Shown one piece after another: positions 1-7,552 of a DNA stretch of 64,000 nucleotides. Within the stretch, counting starts at the first letter, position 1. Each line of letters opens with the position of its first letter. A program made the position numbers and the translations under genes. The notes beneath the pieces were generated by a model. That model ran no database searches. It saw nothing but the letters and a program-made list of their open reading frames with translations, and had not been told where the DNA came from. The DNA is from Anaerolineae bacterium (GTDB taxonomy: Bacteria; Chloroflexota; Anaerolineae; Aggregatilineales; Aggregatilineaceae), in contig JAOSJP010000037.1 in assembly GCA_027494015.1 (NCBI GenBank), forward strand, positions 1 through 64,000, in the 5' to 3' direction.

Positions 1-215
1 ATCTCCGCTTTGTGCTCGTAATAGTACGCCAGGGCAGCGTGTACCTGAGCCAGCGAGAGCGCATAGGCTTCAGCAATTTCAGCGGGTGTTTGATCGTGGA
101 ACAGCATCACCGCGACGACATCCAATACCCGGATGCCCGTCCCGGCAATGCAGGGCCGCCCGCCGCGCACGTCTGGGTCGGACGAGATGAGGTTGATGCT
201 GTGGATGGTTGCCAT
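1..215 (-). CDS. DUF433 domain protein (3' end outside window)
   Basis: The minus-strand frame begins at an ATG at 215 and runs off the left edge, giving 71 residues. It contains DPDVRGGRPCIAGTGIRV near residue 14, which is the DUF433 hallmark, followed by a winged-helix-like segment (TPAEIAEAYALSLAQVHAAL). DUF433 proteins are small and are often antitoxin-like partners of PIN-like DUF5615 proteins; any partner gene would lie outside the window. A TATACT box lies 31 bases upstream and a GGGAG ribosome-binding site just before the start. The family call is firm; the biological role is not. Confidence 0.85.
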   Translation of the reverse strand, partial: MATIHSINLISSDPDVRGGRPCIAGTGIRVLDVVAVMLFHDQTPAEIAEAYALSLAQVHAALAYYYEHKAE

Positions 216-245
216 GAAGATCACTCCCGTTCACTGTGTGCTCAT

Positions 246-251
246 AGTATA
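246..251 (-). promoter_or_regulatory. -10 box for the DUF433 gene
   Basis: TATACT on the minus strand, 31 bases upstream of the ATG at 215. No convincing -35 box is visible at 17 bases. Confidence 0.35.
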
Positions 252-354
252 CCGCACATGCGCCGCCCCAAACGCGCGGGGCAGCCCGCGGGGGTCCGCG
301 AACACGTTGTTGAGCAATGGCCAGAACACTCCTATCGCCCGGCCTCGGAACAGG

Positions 355-385
355 CTTCCGCAGTTTCCGGAAACTTCGGAAGTCT
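355..385. repeat. Repeat B copy 1 (CTTCCG...CGGAAG palindrome)
   Basis: Short inverted repeat with CTTCCGCAGTTTC on the left and GAAACTTCGGAAG on the right. Three more copies are at 20490-20524, 30526-30557 and 58459-58491. The rest of 216-504 shows no supportable gene. Confidence 0.75.
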
Positions 386-504
386 GGCGGGAGAGTATCT
401 GCCCCGGACGGGCAAGGCCCTTGCTCTGGCTAGCGCTCTTCCGTATACTCTGCCCATATCGCAGCATACCGACCTCTGGAAAACCATACCTGCAAGGGGA
501 AGCC

Positions 505-1048
505 ATGAAACGCCAAGAAGTCCTCAAATGGCAGCGCGTCGCCCAGGAGTATCTGGGTCCGGGCGGGCATCGTCCTCACGCCCGAAGAAACGGCCAACAT
601 CGAGATCGCCGACCTGGGGCTGGACGAATACGAGCAGACCGGCCTGGCGCTGGTCGTCTATGTCAACACGGAGCGTGTGTGCGCTAAAGAACTCATCCTG
701 ATGCCCGGCCAGACCTGCCCGCAGCATTTCCATCCGCCCGTGAACGGCGAGCCGGGCAAGGAAGAGACCTTCCGCTGTCGCTGGGGTGAAGTGTACCTGT
801 ACGTGCCCGGCGACCCGACGCCCAATCCCAAGGCCAGGCCGCCCGCGCATCGCGCCGACACCTATACCATCTGGCACGAGATCGTGTTGAAGCCCGGCGA
901 TCAGTACACGCTCAAGCCGGAAACCTGGCACTGGTTCCAGGGCGGGCCGCAGGGAGCCGTCGTGTCCGAGTTCAGCACGCGCAGCCGCGACGAATACGAT
1001 CTGTTCACCGACCCGGACATCAGCCGCCTGCCCGTGATCGAGGACTGA
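505..1048 (+). CDS. D-lyxose ketol-isomerase-like cupin, one frameshift
   Basis: Starts MKRQEVLKWQRVAQEYL, continues after a one-base slip near 554-557 as AGIVLTPEETANIEIADLGL, and ends SRLPVIED. The core has PGQTCPQHFHPP, EETFRCRWGEVYLYVPGD and LKPGDQYTLKPETWHWFQGG, giving the metal-binding His and Glu residues of a cupin. This matches the D-lyxose isomerase family, which interconverts D-lyxose and D-xylulose. AAGGGGA precedes the ATG. The extra G lies in a run of Gs, so it may be a sequencing indel rather than real decay. The restored length, about 180 residues, is normal for the family. Confidence 0.75.
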
Positions 1049-1064
1049 CCGGCCTGTCCGCATT

Positions 1065-1162
1065 AACCTCACCCCCGCTCGGCCCACTGACGCGGGCCTC
1101 GCTGCCCCCTCTCCACGTTGGAGAGGGGGCGAGCCGGGCGTAGCGAGGCTGGGGGTGAGGTA
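1065..1162. repeat. Repeat A copy 1 (about 98-bp palindromic unit)
   Basis: Begins AACCTCACCCCCGC and ends GGGGGTGAGGTAG. The central pair CCCCTCTCC / GGAGAGGGG makes the whole unit a long hairpin. Other copies: 20224-20321, 35207-35305, 39272-39367, 41214-41310, 45992-46088, 51223-51320, 52493-52590 and 58419-58531, with a degenerate one at 33969-34013. Confidence 0.85.
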
Positions 1163-1254
1163 GAACAACGCGCACGTTTGATGCAATCGCCCTGGCCCCG
1201 AGGCTGGGGGTGAGGTAGAACAACGCGCACGTTTGATGCAATCGCCCTGGCCCC
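1145..1254. repeat. 55-bp tandem duplication at the edge of repeat A
   Basis: A 55-base unit starting GAGGCTGGGGGTGAGG and ending CGCCCTGGCCCC occurs twice back to back. It joins the right arm of repeat A to the TTTGATGCAATCGCCCTG end also found at 35358-35375, so it duplicates the end of a larger element. Confidence 0.85.
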
Positions 1255-1321
1255 CCCCGCACGGCTGGCACAAAGGCCCGTTCGCCCGTACAATTGCCCG
1301 TCAGAACAGCCCGCACGCAGA

Positions 1322-1903
1322 ATGCAGGATCGCCCGGTGAGCACGCACAAGCAGCCCTACGACATCCTCGCTCGTCGCTACCTGTGGCAGAGCCGCTGGT
1401 ACCACGTGCGCCAGGACACGCTGGGCGATGCGACCGGCGGCCAGTTCACCTACACGGTCATCGAGAAGCCCGCCGCCGTGTGGGTGGTGCCCGTCACCGC
1501 CGGGGGCGACCTGGTGCTGATCCACCAGTACCGTTACGCGGTGGATGACTGGTGCCTGGAAGTGCCAGCGGGCAACGTCGAGCCGGGTGTTGACCCGGCG
1601 GTGATGGCTGCTCGCGAGCTGCACGAGGAGATTGGCGGGACGGCAGAGCGGCTGATCCCGGTTGCGGACTTCTACACGATGAACGGCATCGGTGATGAGA
1701 TCGCCTGGGTGTACCTGGCGCTGAGCGTGACGCTCGGCCAGCCCCACCGCGAGCCGACCGAGTTGATCGAGCTGCGCGCCATGCCGCTTGCCGAGGGGCT
1801 GCGCCTGGCCCGCGCCGGCCAGATCAAGGACGGGCCGAGCGCGCTGGCCCTGCTGCTGTGCGAGCCGGCGCTGCGGCTGCATTGCCCGGAGTGGCTGTTA
1901 TGA
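1322..1903 (+). CDS. Nudix hydrolase, ADP-ribose pyrophosphatase-like
   Basis: 193 residues. The Nudix box spans G84 to G105 with R98-E99-L100-H101-E102-E103, as expected for Mg-dependent hydrolysis of nucleoside diphosphates linked to another moiety. The N-terminal half (WYHVRQDTL, VWVVPVTAGGDLVLIHQYRY, PAGNVEPGVDP) resembles ADP-ribose pyrophosphatases. The first Glu of the consensus GX5E is replaced by Val90; the REUXEE core is intact. The stop codon overlaps the next ATG in an ATGA arrangement, suggesting translational coupling to the lipoprotein downstream. Confidence 0.88.
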   Translation: MQDRPVSTHKQPYDILARRYLWQSRWYHVRQDTLGDATGGQFTYTVIEKPAAVWVVPVTAGGDLVLIHQYRYAVDDWCLEVPAGNVEPGVDPAVMAARELHEEIGGTAERLIPVADFYTMNGIGDEIAWVYLALSVTLGQPHREPTELIELRAMPLAEGLRLARAGQIKDGPSALALLLCEPALRLHCPEWLL

Positions 1904-2757
1904 TGCGGCGTGCGCCCCTGTTCGTGGTGATCCTGCTGGCGCTGATACTGGCGGCGTGCAGCGACGAGACGCCCGCCCCGTCTGGCGATCCGCCGATCCT
2001 GACCGGCTTCGACGCGCTGCCCAAGCAGCTTGCCACCGTCGTGCTGACGGCCACGCCGACGCCGGTGTTGGTGGGCGGCGAGACGGTGGCGATCACCGTC
2101 CCTTCGCCCACCCCTGGCCCGCCGCAGCCCACCGCCACGCTGACGCCTTACGTGGGCGTGTTCCTGGGCGAGCCAACCTCGGAGAGCGGCGAGCCAGCGC
2201 CCACCCTGGCCCCTTATGTCTTCGGCGGCGTGCCCGGCGGCAGCGCGGTCATCGCCAGCGGCGTGGTCGGCGCGGGGGGCGAAGGCGGCGCGTGCGGTTT
2301 TGCGGTGAGCGCGGTCGTCGCCAACGCCTACAACCGCGACGCTTCCCTGCGCGAGCGGCTCGGCTGCCCGGTGAGCGGCGGCGCGTCCATCGCGGCGATG
2401 GTGATGCAGCCGTTCGAGCGCGGGATCATGGTCTGGCGCGGAGATGTGCGCCAGATTTACGCGCTGGCGACCAGCGGGCAGTTCTGGCAGGTGGCCGATA
2501 GCTGGAGCGAAGGGATGCCCGCCGATGACCCGGCGTTCAGCGCACCGCCCGGCGTGCTCCAGCCGGTGCGCGGCTTTGGGCTGGTCTGGCGGGGCAATGC
2601 GGCCCTCCGCGACGCACTGGGCTGGGGCACGCAGTCCGAAGCGCCAGCATCGGGCTTCTGGCAGGATTTCGAGCGCGGGGCGCTGTTCTCGGTTGACGGG
2701 ACGGTCTACGCCCTGTTCAGCGCCGAAGGGCGGCATTCTGGCCCGCTCGCCCCTTGA
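1900..2757 (+). CDS. Lipoprotein of unknown function
   Basis: Starts MMRRAPLFVVILLALILAAC, a clear type II signal peptide with lipobox LAAC at about residues 17-20. A Pro/Thr-rich stretch (TATPTPV, PSPTPGPPQPTATLTPY) follows as a linker. The C-terminal half contains ERLGCPV, QPFERGIMVWRGD, IYAL, GFGLVWRGNAALRDALGW and FERGALFSVDGTVYALF, which look like two or three copies of a short W/F-E-R-G repeat resembling LGFP-type cell-surface repeats. It is coupled to the Nudix gene by a four-base overlap. The start at 1900 was chosen because it sits at the signal peptide. Function unknown. Confidence 0.75.
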   Translation: MMRRAPLFVVILLALILAACSDETPAPSGDPPILTGFDALPKQLATVVLTATPTPVLVGGETVAITVPSPTPGPPQPTATLTPYVGVFLGEPTSESGEPAPTLAPYVFGGVPGGSAVIASGVVGAGGEGGACGFAVSAVVANAYNRDASLRERLGCPVSGGASIAAMVMQPFERGIMVWRGDVRQIYALATSGQFWQVADSWSEGMPADDPAFSAPPGVLQPVRGFGLVWRGNAALRDALGWGTQSEAPASGFWQDFERGALFSVDGTVYALFSAEGRHSGPLAP

Positions 2758-2803
2758 GCGCACCCTACCGACATTCAAGTCAGGTGATAGGCGCAAAGGT
2801 CAC

Positions 2804-2833
2804 GTAGGGGCGGGTTTGTAAACCCGCCCCTAC
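2804..2833. repeat. Repeat C copy 1 (perfect 30-bp palindrome)
   Basis: GTAGGGGCGGGTTT and its complement around a two-base centre. Other copies: 12423-12452, 34117-34146, 41392-41421 and a variant at 58295-58324. Copies 1 and 2 also share flanks of about 30 bases each side (ACATTCAAG upstream, AATCGTCAAGGCGCATCAGG-like downstream), so they belong to a longer element. It may act as a bidirectional terminator between convergent genes. Confidence 0.85.
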
Positions 2834-2890
2834 AAGCGGCAGCCGAACATAATCGTCAAGGCGCATCAGGAAACGGCGGGCTTGGCCCTG

Positions 2891-3670
2891 CTACAGGCGC
2901 ATTCCATCGAGCGCGGGCAGTTCGCGACGCACGCGCGCGGCCTGGCCGATGTCCACCGTGACGGTGAAGAGGCCCTCCACCTCGCCCGCTTCCAGCACCG
3001 TCTCGCCCCAGGGATCGATCACCGACGAGTGCCCGAAGAACTGCGGGCCGCCGTCTTCTTCCGGCCCCACGCGGTTGACCGCGACCATGAAGCACTGGTT
3101 CTCGATGGCCCGCGCGCGCAGCAGCGTGCGGTAATGGGCCAGGCGCGGGTGCGGCCAGGCCATCGGCATGACCACGATCTCGGCACGCTCCGCCGCGTAC
3201 CGGCGGAATAGCTCCGGGAAGCGCAGGTCGTAGCAGATGGCGAACCCCGTCCGGCCCCAGGGCAAGTCAATGGTCAGCGGGGCCTCGCCGGGCAGCAGCC
3301 AGCGGTCTTCCTGCATGAGCGGGAACAGGTGAATCTTGCGGTAAGCGCCCATCACGCCGTTGCGCGGCGAGATGACGGCCATCGTATTGCAGACGCCGGT
3401 GCCGCGCTTCTCGTAGAGCGAGCCGAGGATGTGAATGTTGTGCTGGCGGGCCAGGGCGACCACCTGGGCGAATAGCCCGCCGCTGAGCGAGCTGGCCATC
3501 TCGCGCCCCTTGTCGAACGCACCGCCGGCATCCCACAACTCCGGGAAGACGACAAGCTGCGCGCCCTGCTGCGCGGCCTGGACAGCGTACTGCTGCATGG
3601 TCGTCCAGTTGGTGCGTGGCACGCCCTTGCGCACGTTCATCTGAACCAGTGACACGGTTAAGGTAGCCAT
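2891..3670 (-). CDS. Nitrilase-superfamily carbon-nitrogen hydrolase (omega-amidase-like)
   Basis: 259 residues, a normal length. The catalytic triad is visible as E44 (VVFPELW), K112 (YRKIHLF) and C146 (FAICYDLRFPELFR). The family hydrolyses small amides or nitriles; the YDLRFPELFR context resembles omega-amidase and NIT2-type members, but substrate cannot be set from sequence alone. Expected to be cytosolic. It faces the lipoprotein convergently across a repeat C palindrome, and its upstream region is occupied by repeat E sequence. Confidence 0.9.
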   Translation of the reverse strand: MATLTVSLVQMNVRKGVPRTNWTTMQQYAVQAAQQGAQLVVFPELWDAGGAFDKGREMASSLSGGLFAQVVALARQHNIHILGSLYEKRGTGVCNTMAVISPRNGVMGAYRKIHLFPLMQEDRWLLPGEAPLTIDLPWGRTGFAICYDLRFPELFRRYAAERAEIVVMPMAWPHPRLAHYRTLLRARAIENQCFMVAVNRVGPEEDGGPQFFGHSSVIDPWGETVLEAGEVEGLFTVTVDIGQAARVRRELPALDGMRL

Positions 3671-3689
3671 AGCGATCCTTTCCGTAACT

Positions 3690-3857
3690 CTGTTGTCAGT
3701 GATCAGTTGTCAGTCTTCAGTGATCAGTCTTCAGTGATCGGTTATCAGTCGCCCGTGTGAGTCTGGCATCCGGCGCAGGCGACGAGCTTCAGAGACCACG
3801 TCTCTTTGCTGACGATCGCTGTCCACTGCCAACTGATCACTGACAACTGATCACTAT
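3690..3857. repeat. Repeat E cluster (GTCAGTGATCAGTT type)
   Basis: Several tandem GTCAGTGATCAGT / CTTCAGTGATCAGT units at 3690-3745 and the inverted form CAACTGATCACTGACAACTG at 3829-3848, enclosing about 80 unique bases. Similar TGGTTGTTGGT or TCAGTTATCAGT tracts occur at 17463-17522, 18258-18346, 26341-26512, 44861-44946 and 47250-47356. Confidence 0.7.
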
Positions 3858-3858
3858 T

Positions 3859-4398
3859 CTACAACCGGGCGTGCTCCAGCCAATAGGCCGCGACTGCCGC
3901 CATCGTCTCCTCGATGGACAGCCGCGACGTGTCCAGCCTGGACAGGTCGAGCGCCATCACGCGCATCTCGCGCTTCAGGCGGCTGAGCAGCACCCCACGA
4001 TTGGCCGGGTTGTGAAACCACGCCCCGCGCGCGGCGTGCATTCGCCGCAGAATCTCGTCCAGGCGGCACGTCAGGCACAGGATCGGCCCGGCTTCGGCCA
4101 GGCGCGCGCGGTTCGCTTCGTCGAGCACCGCCGGCCCGCCGACGACGATCACCGCGTGGCGACGCAGCGTCAGGTCGCGGATGGCCGTCATCTCCAGCGC
4201 CTTCAGACGCGCCTCGCCAAATAACTCGCGGATCGCGTCGGCGGACTGGCCCTCGCGCGCCAGAATCTCGTTCTCCAGGTCGAAGAACTCCGCGCCCAGG
4301 CGCTGGGCCACCGCCCGGCCCACCGTCGTCTTGCCCACGCCCATCGGCCCGGTGAGGGTCAGGTTTTGGTAGGGCGCTGTCTCAAAGACCGCGCTCAT
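3859..4398 (-). CDS. Shikimate-kinase-like P-loop kinase
   Basis: 179 residues from an ATG that overlaps the stop of the upstream HAD gene (ATGA), which decides the start. Walker A is GPMGVGKT at residues 17-24. The order of segments (FFDLENEI, IRELFGEARLKALE, VIVVGG, CRLDEILRRM) follows shikimate kinase. Key substrate positions deviate: the family's FR.LE arginine is Lys66, the acidic D.D pair reads DLE, and GGG reads GGP. It may phosphorylate another small molecule. It is coupled to the HAD phosphatase, suggesting linked small-molecule phosphorylation and dephosphorylation. Confidence 0.75.
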   Translation of the reverse strand: MSAVFETAPYQNLTLTGPMGVGKTTVGRAVAQRLGAEFFDLENEILAREGQSADAIRELFGEARLKALEMTAIRDLTLRRHAVIVVGGPAVLDEANRARLAEAGPILCLTCRLDEILRRMHAARGAWFHNPANRGVLLSRLKREMRVMALDLSRLDTSRLSIEETMAAVAAYWLEHARL

Positions 4399-5156
4399 TG
4401 CTCGTGCCCGTTGCGCCATCCCGGAAACCAGCGATCCAGCACTGGCAGCAATTCGTGCAGCGTGGTGATAGCGGCGTCCGGCACAATCTCGTCGCAGGCC
4501 TCAACCGCCTCCCCCTCGCGGGCGATCCACACGCTGTAAATGCCCGCTCCCTGCGCTCCGGCGACATCTGCTTCCAGGCTGTCGCCGACGAAGACCGCTT
4601 CGTGTGGCTCGATGCCCAGCAAATCCAGCCCATACTTGAAGATATCCGGGTGCGGCTTGATCACGCCCACATCCACCGCCGACAAGCGGCATGTCGGAAA
4701 GAGGTCGAGCATCCCCGTCGCGCGCAGCTCGTGGTCGCGCAGGTACATGGGGTGCGCGGAGTTGGTGATCAGGCCCAGCGCCACGCCGCGCGCCTGAATC
4801 TGCGGCAGCACGTCGAGCACGTCGGGATAGGCGCGCTCGCCCTCCGGAGGCTGTCCGCTATAGGCGCGCAGCACCGCGGTCGAGTCGGCCTCGTGCACAG
4901 ACACGCCCACCGCCGCCAGTGCCTCCACGAGCACTGCGCTGATGCTGGGCGCTTGCAGGGTGAGGCGCGCGCGCTGCCAGGCCACGCTGCTCACCTGGTG
5001 AAAGGCCGCGAGCAGCGCCTCTGGCGTCAGCTCCGGCGGAGCATCGAGCGCCTGGCGCACGTAGTCGAGCAGCGCCGTAATACGCTGCCACTGGTAGTCT
5101 TCCCACGACACGACCTGGCTCCAGTCCATAAGGGTCTGGTCCAGGTCGAAGAGCAC
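4395..5156 (-). CDS. HAD-superfamily hydrolase, 5' end lost in a G/C tract
   Basis: Motif I LFDLDQTLMD lies at the very start, followed by a helical cap, motif II LITNSAHP, motif III lysine in VGVIKPHPDIF and motif IV VFVGDSLEADVAGA. The order is that of phosphoglycolate-phosphatase-like HADs with a C1 cap. The few residues that normally precede VLFDLDQT, including the initiator Met, fall inside the homopolymer block at 5157-5310, so the listed start is not biological. It ends in an ATGA overlap with the kinase-like gene. Confidence 0.85.
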   Translation of the reverse strand: MLFDLDQTLMDWSQVVSWEDYQWQRITALLDYVRQALDAPPELTPEALLAAFHQVSSVAWQRARLTLQAPSISAVLVEALAAVGVSVHEADSTAVLRAYSGQPPEGERAYPDVLDVLPQIQARGVALGLITNSAHPMYLRDHELRATGMLDLFPTCRLSAVDVGVIKPHPDIFKYGLDLLGIEPHEAVFVGDSLEADVAGAQGAGIYSVWIAREGEAVEACDEIVPDAAITTLHELLPVLDRWFPGWRNGHEQ

Positions 5157-5310
5157 CGGGGGGGGGGGGGGGCCCCCCCCGGGGGGGGGGGCCCCCGCGG
5201 CGCCCCCCCCGGGGGGGGGTGCGCCGGCGCCGCGCCCCCCCGCCCTTCCCCCCCCGCGGGGGGGCGGAAAGGGTAAGGGGGGGGGGGGGGGGGGGGGCCC
5301 CCGGGCCCCA
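5157..5310. other. G/C homopolymer block, probable assembly artefact
   Basis: About 150 bases made almost wholly of runs of 7 to 18 G or C with little else. It interrupts the 5' end of the HAD gene on one side and the 3' end of the transposase on the other. Nothing is encoded here. The composition is unlike any other part of the window. Confidence 0.8.
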
Positions 5311-6449
5311 AGCGCCGGATTTCACGATCGTCCTCCTCATAAACTACCCAGTGGTGGGTCGTGGCGTCAAGTTGGATGGTCAAGGTACGCCGCTTGTAGT
5401 CACGGCCCACGGAGTACTCACGGTTCAAGAGGGTGAGCCGTCCATTGAGTTCGACTTTACGCCTGAAGCGCCAGGTGGCCAGATGGTCGAACATGGCCTG
5501 CTCCGACCAGAGCAGCTCGTCTTGAACAGGGTCATAGGGATGCTGCACCGTCGTCAACGCCGGGTAACATTGCAGACGGGAGCGGCCTTCTGTGACGGGA
5601 TACTGCTCCCGTTGCAGGGTGACAAAACGCGCCAGTTGGGTACAAAGCTGCTCAAAGGTAGCGCACTGGGCTGGCTGAACCCAGCCATTCAACACGCCGT
5701 GCGCGCGCTCGACCACCGCATTATCGGTGCTACACCCGGGACGGCCCAATAGCGGCTGAATGCCCAGACCAGCCAACCACAGCGCCAGGGCGGAGGGGAC
5801 TGGGGAAGCAGTGCCCCAGGGTAAGCCATTATCGAAGCGCATCGCCTGCGGTCTCCCCCAGCGGGCCATCGCCGCTTGCAGACACCTGCGTACCTGGCAG
5901 GGGTCTACCTTCCCCCAATGCCGTAGGGGGAAAAGCTTCTGCCAACAGAATAGCGCCACTCGCCTCATCGCTGATGGTCAACCAGCTTGCCCCGCTTCCG
6001 TCGCCCAGGGTCATCTTCTCCTTGGCATCAATCGCCCAGACCTCATGCACCTCCGTTCCCCGTCTCACCTTGGAAGCGCTCTGCACTGCCGCTGGCGTGC
6101 GTCCCAGCCCTGCCTGTCGCCACCAGCGTTGCAGCGTCCGCTCACTCGGTAGCATCTGCGGGTCGAATTCCTCGCTTAACAGCACCCGGATCAGCCCCGC
6201 CCCCCAGCGCGGGTGGTCCCTCTTGAGACCCAGCGCGGCCTCCACCACCGCTGGCGCTTTGCGTGGCCCCTTATGCCGGCACGCTTCATAATGCGGAGCT
6301 AGCGTGCCGCCCCGCTCCCAGTGCCGCCAGATCGCCCGCACGGTGTCGTAGCTCAGCACCATCGCTTGAGCAATGTGGCGAAAACTTTCCCCTCGGTTCC
6401 GTCGTTCTACGATCTCTTTGCGCGTGGCTATGGAATGTGCTGCTGGCAT
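5311..6449 (-). mobile_element. Insertion-sequence transposase (HTH plus DDE integrase core), frameshifted and 3'-truncated
   Basis: Starts MPAAHSIATRKEIVERR with an HTH segment (ESFRHIAQAMVLSYDTVRAIWRHW), then an integrase core: first Asp in VWAIDAKEKM, second Asp in MRFDNGLPWG, and Glu in STDNAVVERAHGVLNG, so the DDE triad is complete. The reading frame changes by +1 at TTTTCCCCC near 5930: ILLAEAFP in the first frame continues as LRHWGKVDPCQVRRCL in the second. This could be programmed slippage, an indel or an error. The C-terminus (VVYEEDDREIRRL) runs into the homopolymer block. It resembles IS481/IS3-type rve transposases. Terminal inverted repeats were not identified. Confidence 0.8.
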
Positions 6450-6475
6450 GGCCTTGTCCTCGACACTCCGTATAA

Positions 6476-7492
6476 CTATTTGTCGCTCTTGAGGGCCGGG
6501 GCCAGAACTACGACCTGGCGCTGGTTTCGCCGGAGGCGCTGGAGTCCGGAGAGGGCGCGTTCATCATGCTCCAGGTGTACCCCAGCCTGGGGCCGGACAC
6601 GACGATGGACAGCGCGCTCGGCCCGGTAGCTCAGCAGGTTGGCGGCGAAGTGGCGCCCTTCAGCGTCGCCGGGCTGGATGGGTTTGGGGTGCGCTTCAAC
6701 GATGAAGCCAGCAGCACCACCAGCCAGCTTGCCCTGCTGCCCTATGGCGAGAAGGGGGCCGCACTTTTCCTCCAGGCGTCGTTCAAAATCGAAGAGGACG
6801 CCGTCGTGCAGGAGATCCTCGGCTCGATGCAGATAGACCCGCCCGCGCTCGATTACGCGGCGGTTGATACCGCCTGGCAGACCAGCCTGGCCGAAGAAGG
6901 CCGCCTGATCTACGGGGACAGCGATGCGCCGGTGAGCGCCATCGAGTTCTTCAGCTTCACCTGCGGGCACTGCGCCAACTACAGCCTGCCCCTCGAGCAC
7001 CTGATCGCGCTCGAAGCGGACACGGGGCGGATGCGCATCGAAGTCGCGCCGATTGCCGGCGACGAAATGGCCATGCGAGCGACCGAAGCGACGTTCTGCG
7101 CCACCGAGCAGGGCAAAGGCTACAGCGCCTACAAGGCCCTGTGGGACGGCTACCTGACGGTCGGCTACGAGGAAGCGTACAGCGAGGAAGGTGTGCGCGC
7201 CCGGTTGGAGCCACTGGGCGTTGATCTGACCGCGCTCGCCGCCTGCATGGACGCGGACACGTATAGCGAGGCGCTCGACGCCATCCGCACCGACTTCCTG
7301 GACTACGGGCTGAGCGGCACGCCAACTGTGCTCCTCGGCGCGGGCGGTGGCGCGCCGGAGACGCTCAAGTTCCCCGACGGGCGGATATGGAGCGGCATTG
7401 TGCCCATTGATGTCCTGCGCGCAGTGATCGCTCTGGTCATTGACGATGGGCTGTCGGTCAGCGAGGCAGTGAGCACCTTCCTGGGCGGCTAG
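6476..7492 (+). pseudogene. DsbA-like thioredoxin-fold protein, 5' end removed by the insertion sequence
   Basis: The frame is open from 6476, just after the transposase end; recognisable protein starts at GQNYDLALVSPEAL near 6500. The first ATG (6566) lies inside conserved sequence, so the native start and any signal peptide are missing. The N-terminal domain resembles the PsbP-like domain seen before DsbA in related proteins. The C-terminal half is a DsbA thiol oxidoreductase with CGHC in IEFFSFTCGHCANYS and a cis-Pro loop SGTPTVLL. Intact, it would be an exported or lipid-anchored disulfide oxidoreductase. A strong terminator follows. Confidence 0.8.
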
Positions 7493-7513
7493 GTCGGAAG
7501 CGTCACCTGCGGA

Positions 7514-7544
7514 CCGGGGGCCAGAGAACGCGGCCCCCGGTTTT
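7514..7544 (+). terminator. Intrinsic terminator after the DsbA-like gene
   Basis: CCGGGGGCC pairs with GGCCCCCGG across a nine-base loop and is followed by TTTT. It lies between convergent genes and could serve both. Confidence 0.85.
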
Positions 7545-7552
7545 CTAATCGG

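Noticed and set aside
12..701. Long open frames on the plus strand over the left end
   Set aside because: They overlap the DUF433 gene on the other strand and the frameshifted isomerase gene; their translations are low-complexity Arg/Pro/Ala shadows with no domain.
1069..1350. Small protein genes predicted within repeat A and its flanks
   Set aside because: Their translations are only the repeat sequence (LPHPQPR, SPTWRGG types) and recur at every repeat copy.
5157..5310. G-quadruplex regulatory element
   Set aside because: The block has both long G and long C runs, truncates genes on both sides and looks like unresolved sequence rather than a conserved motif.
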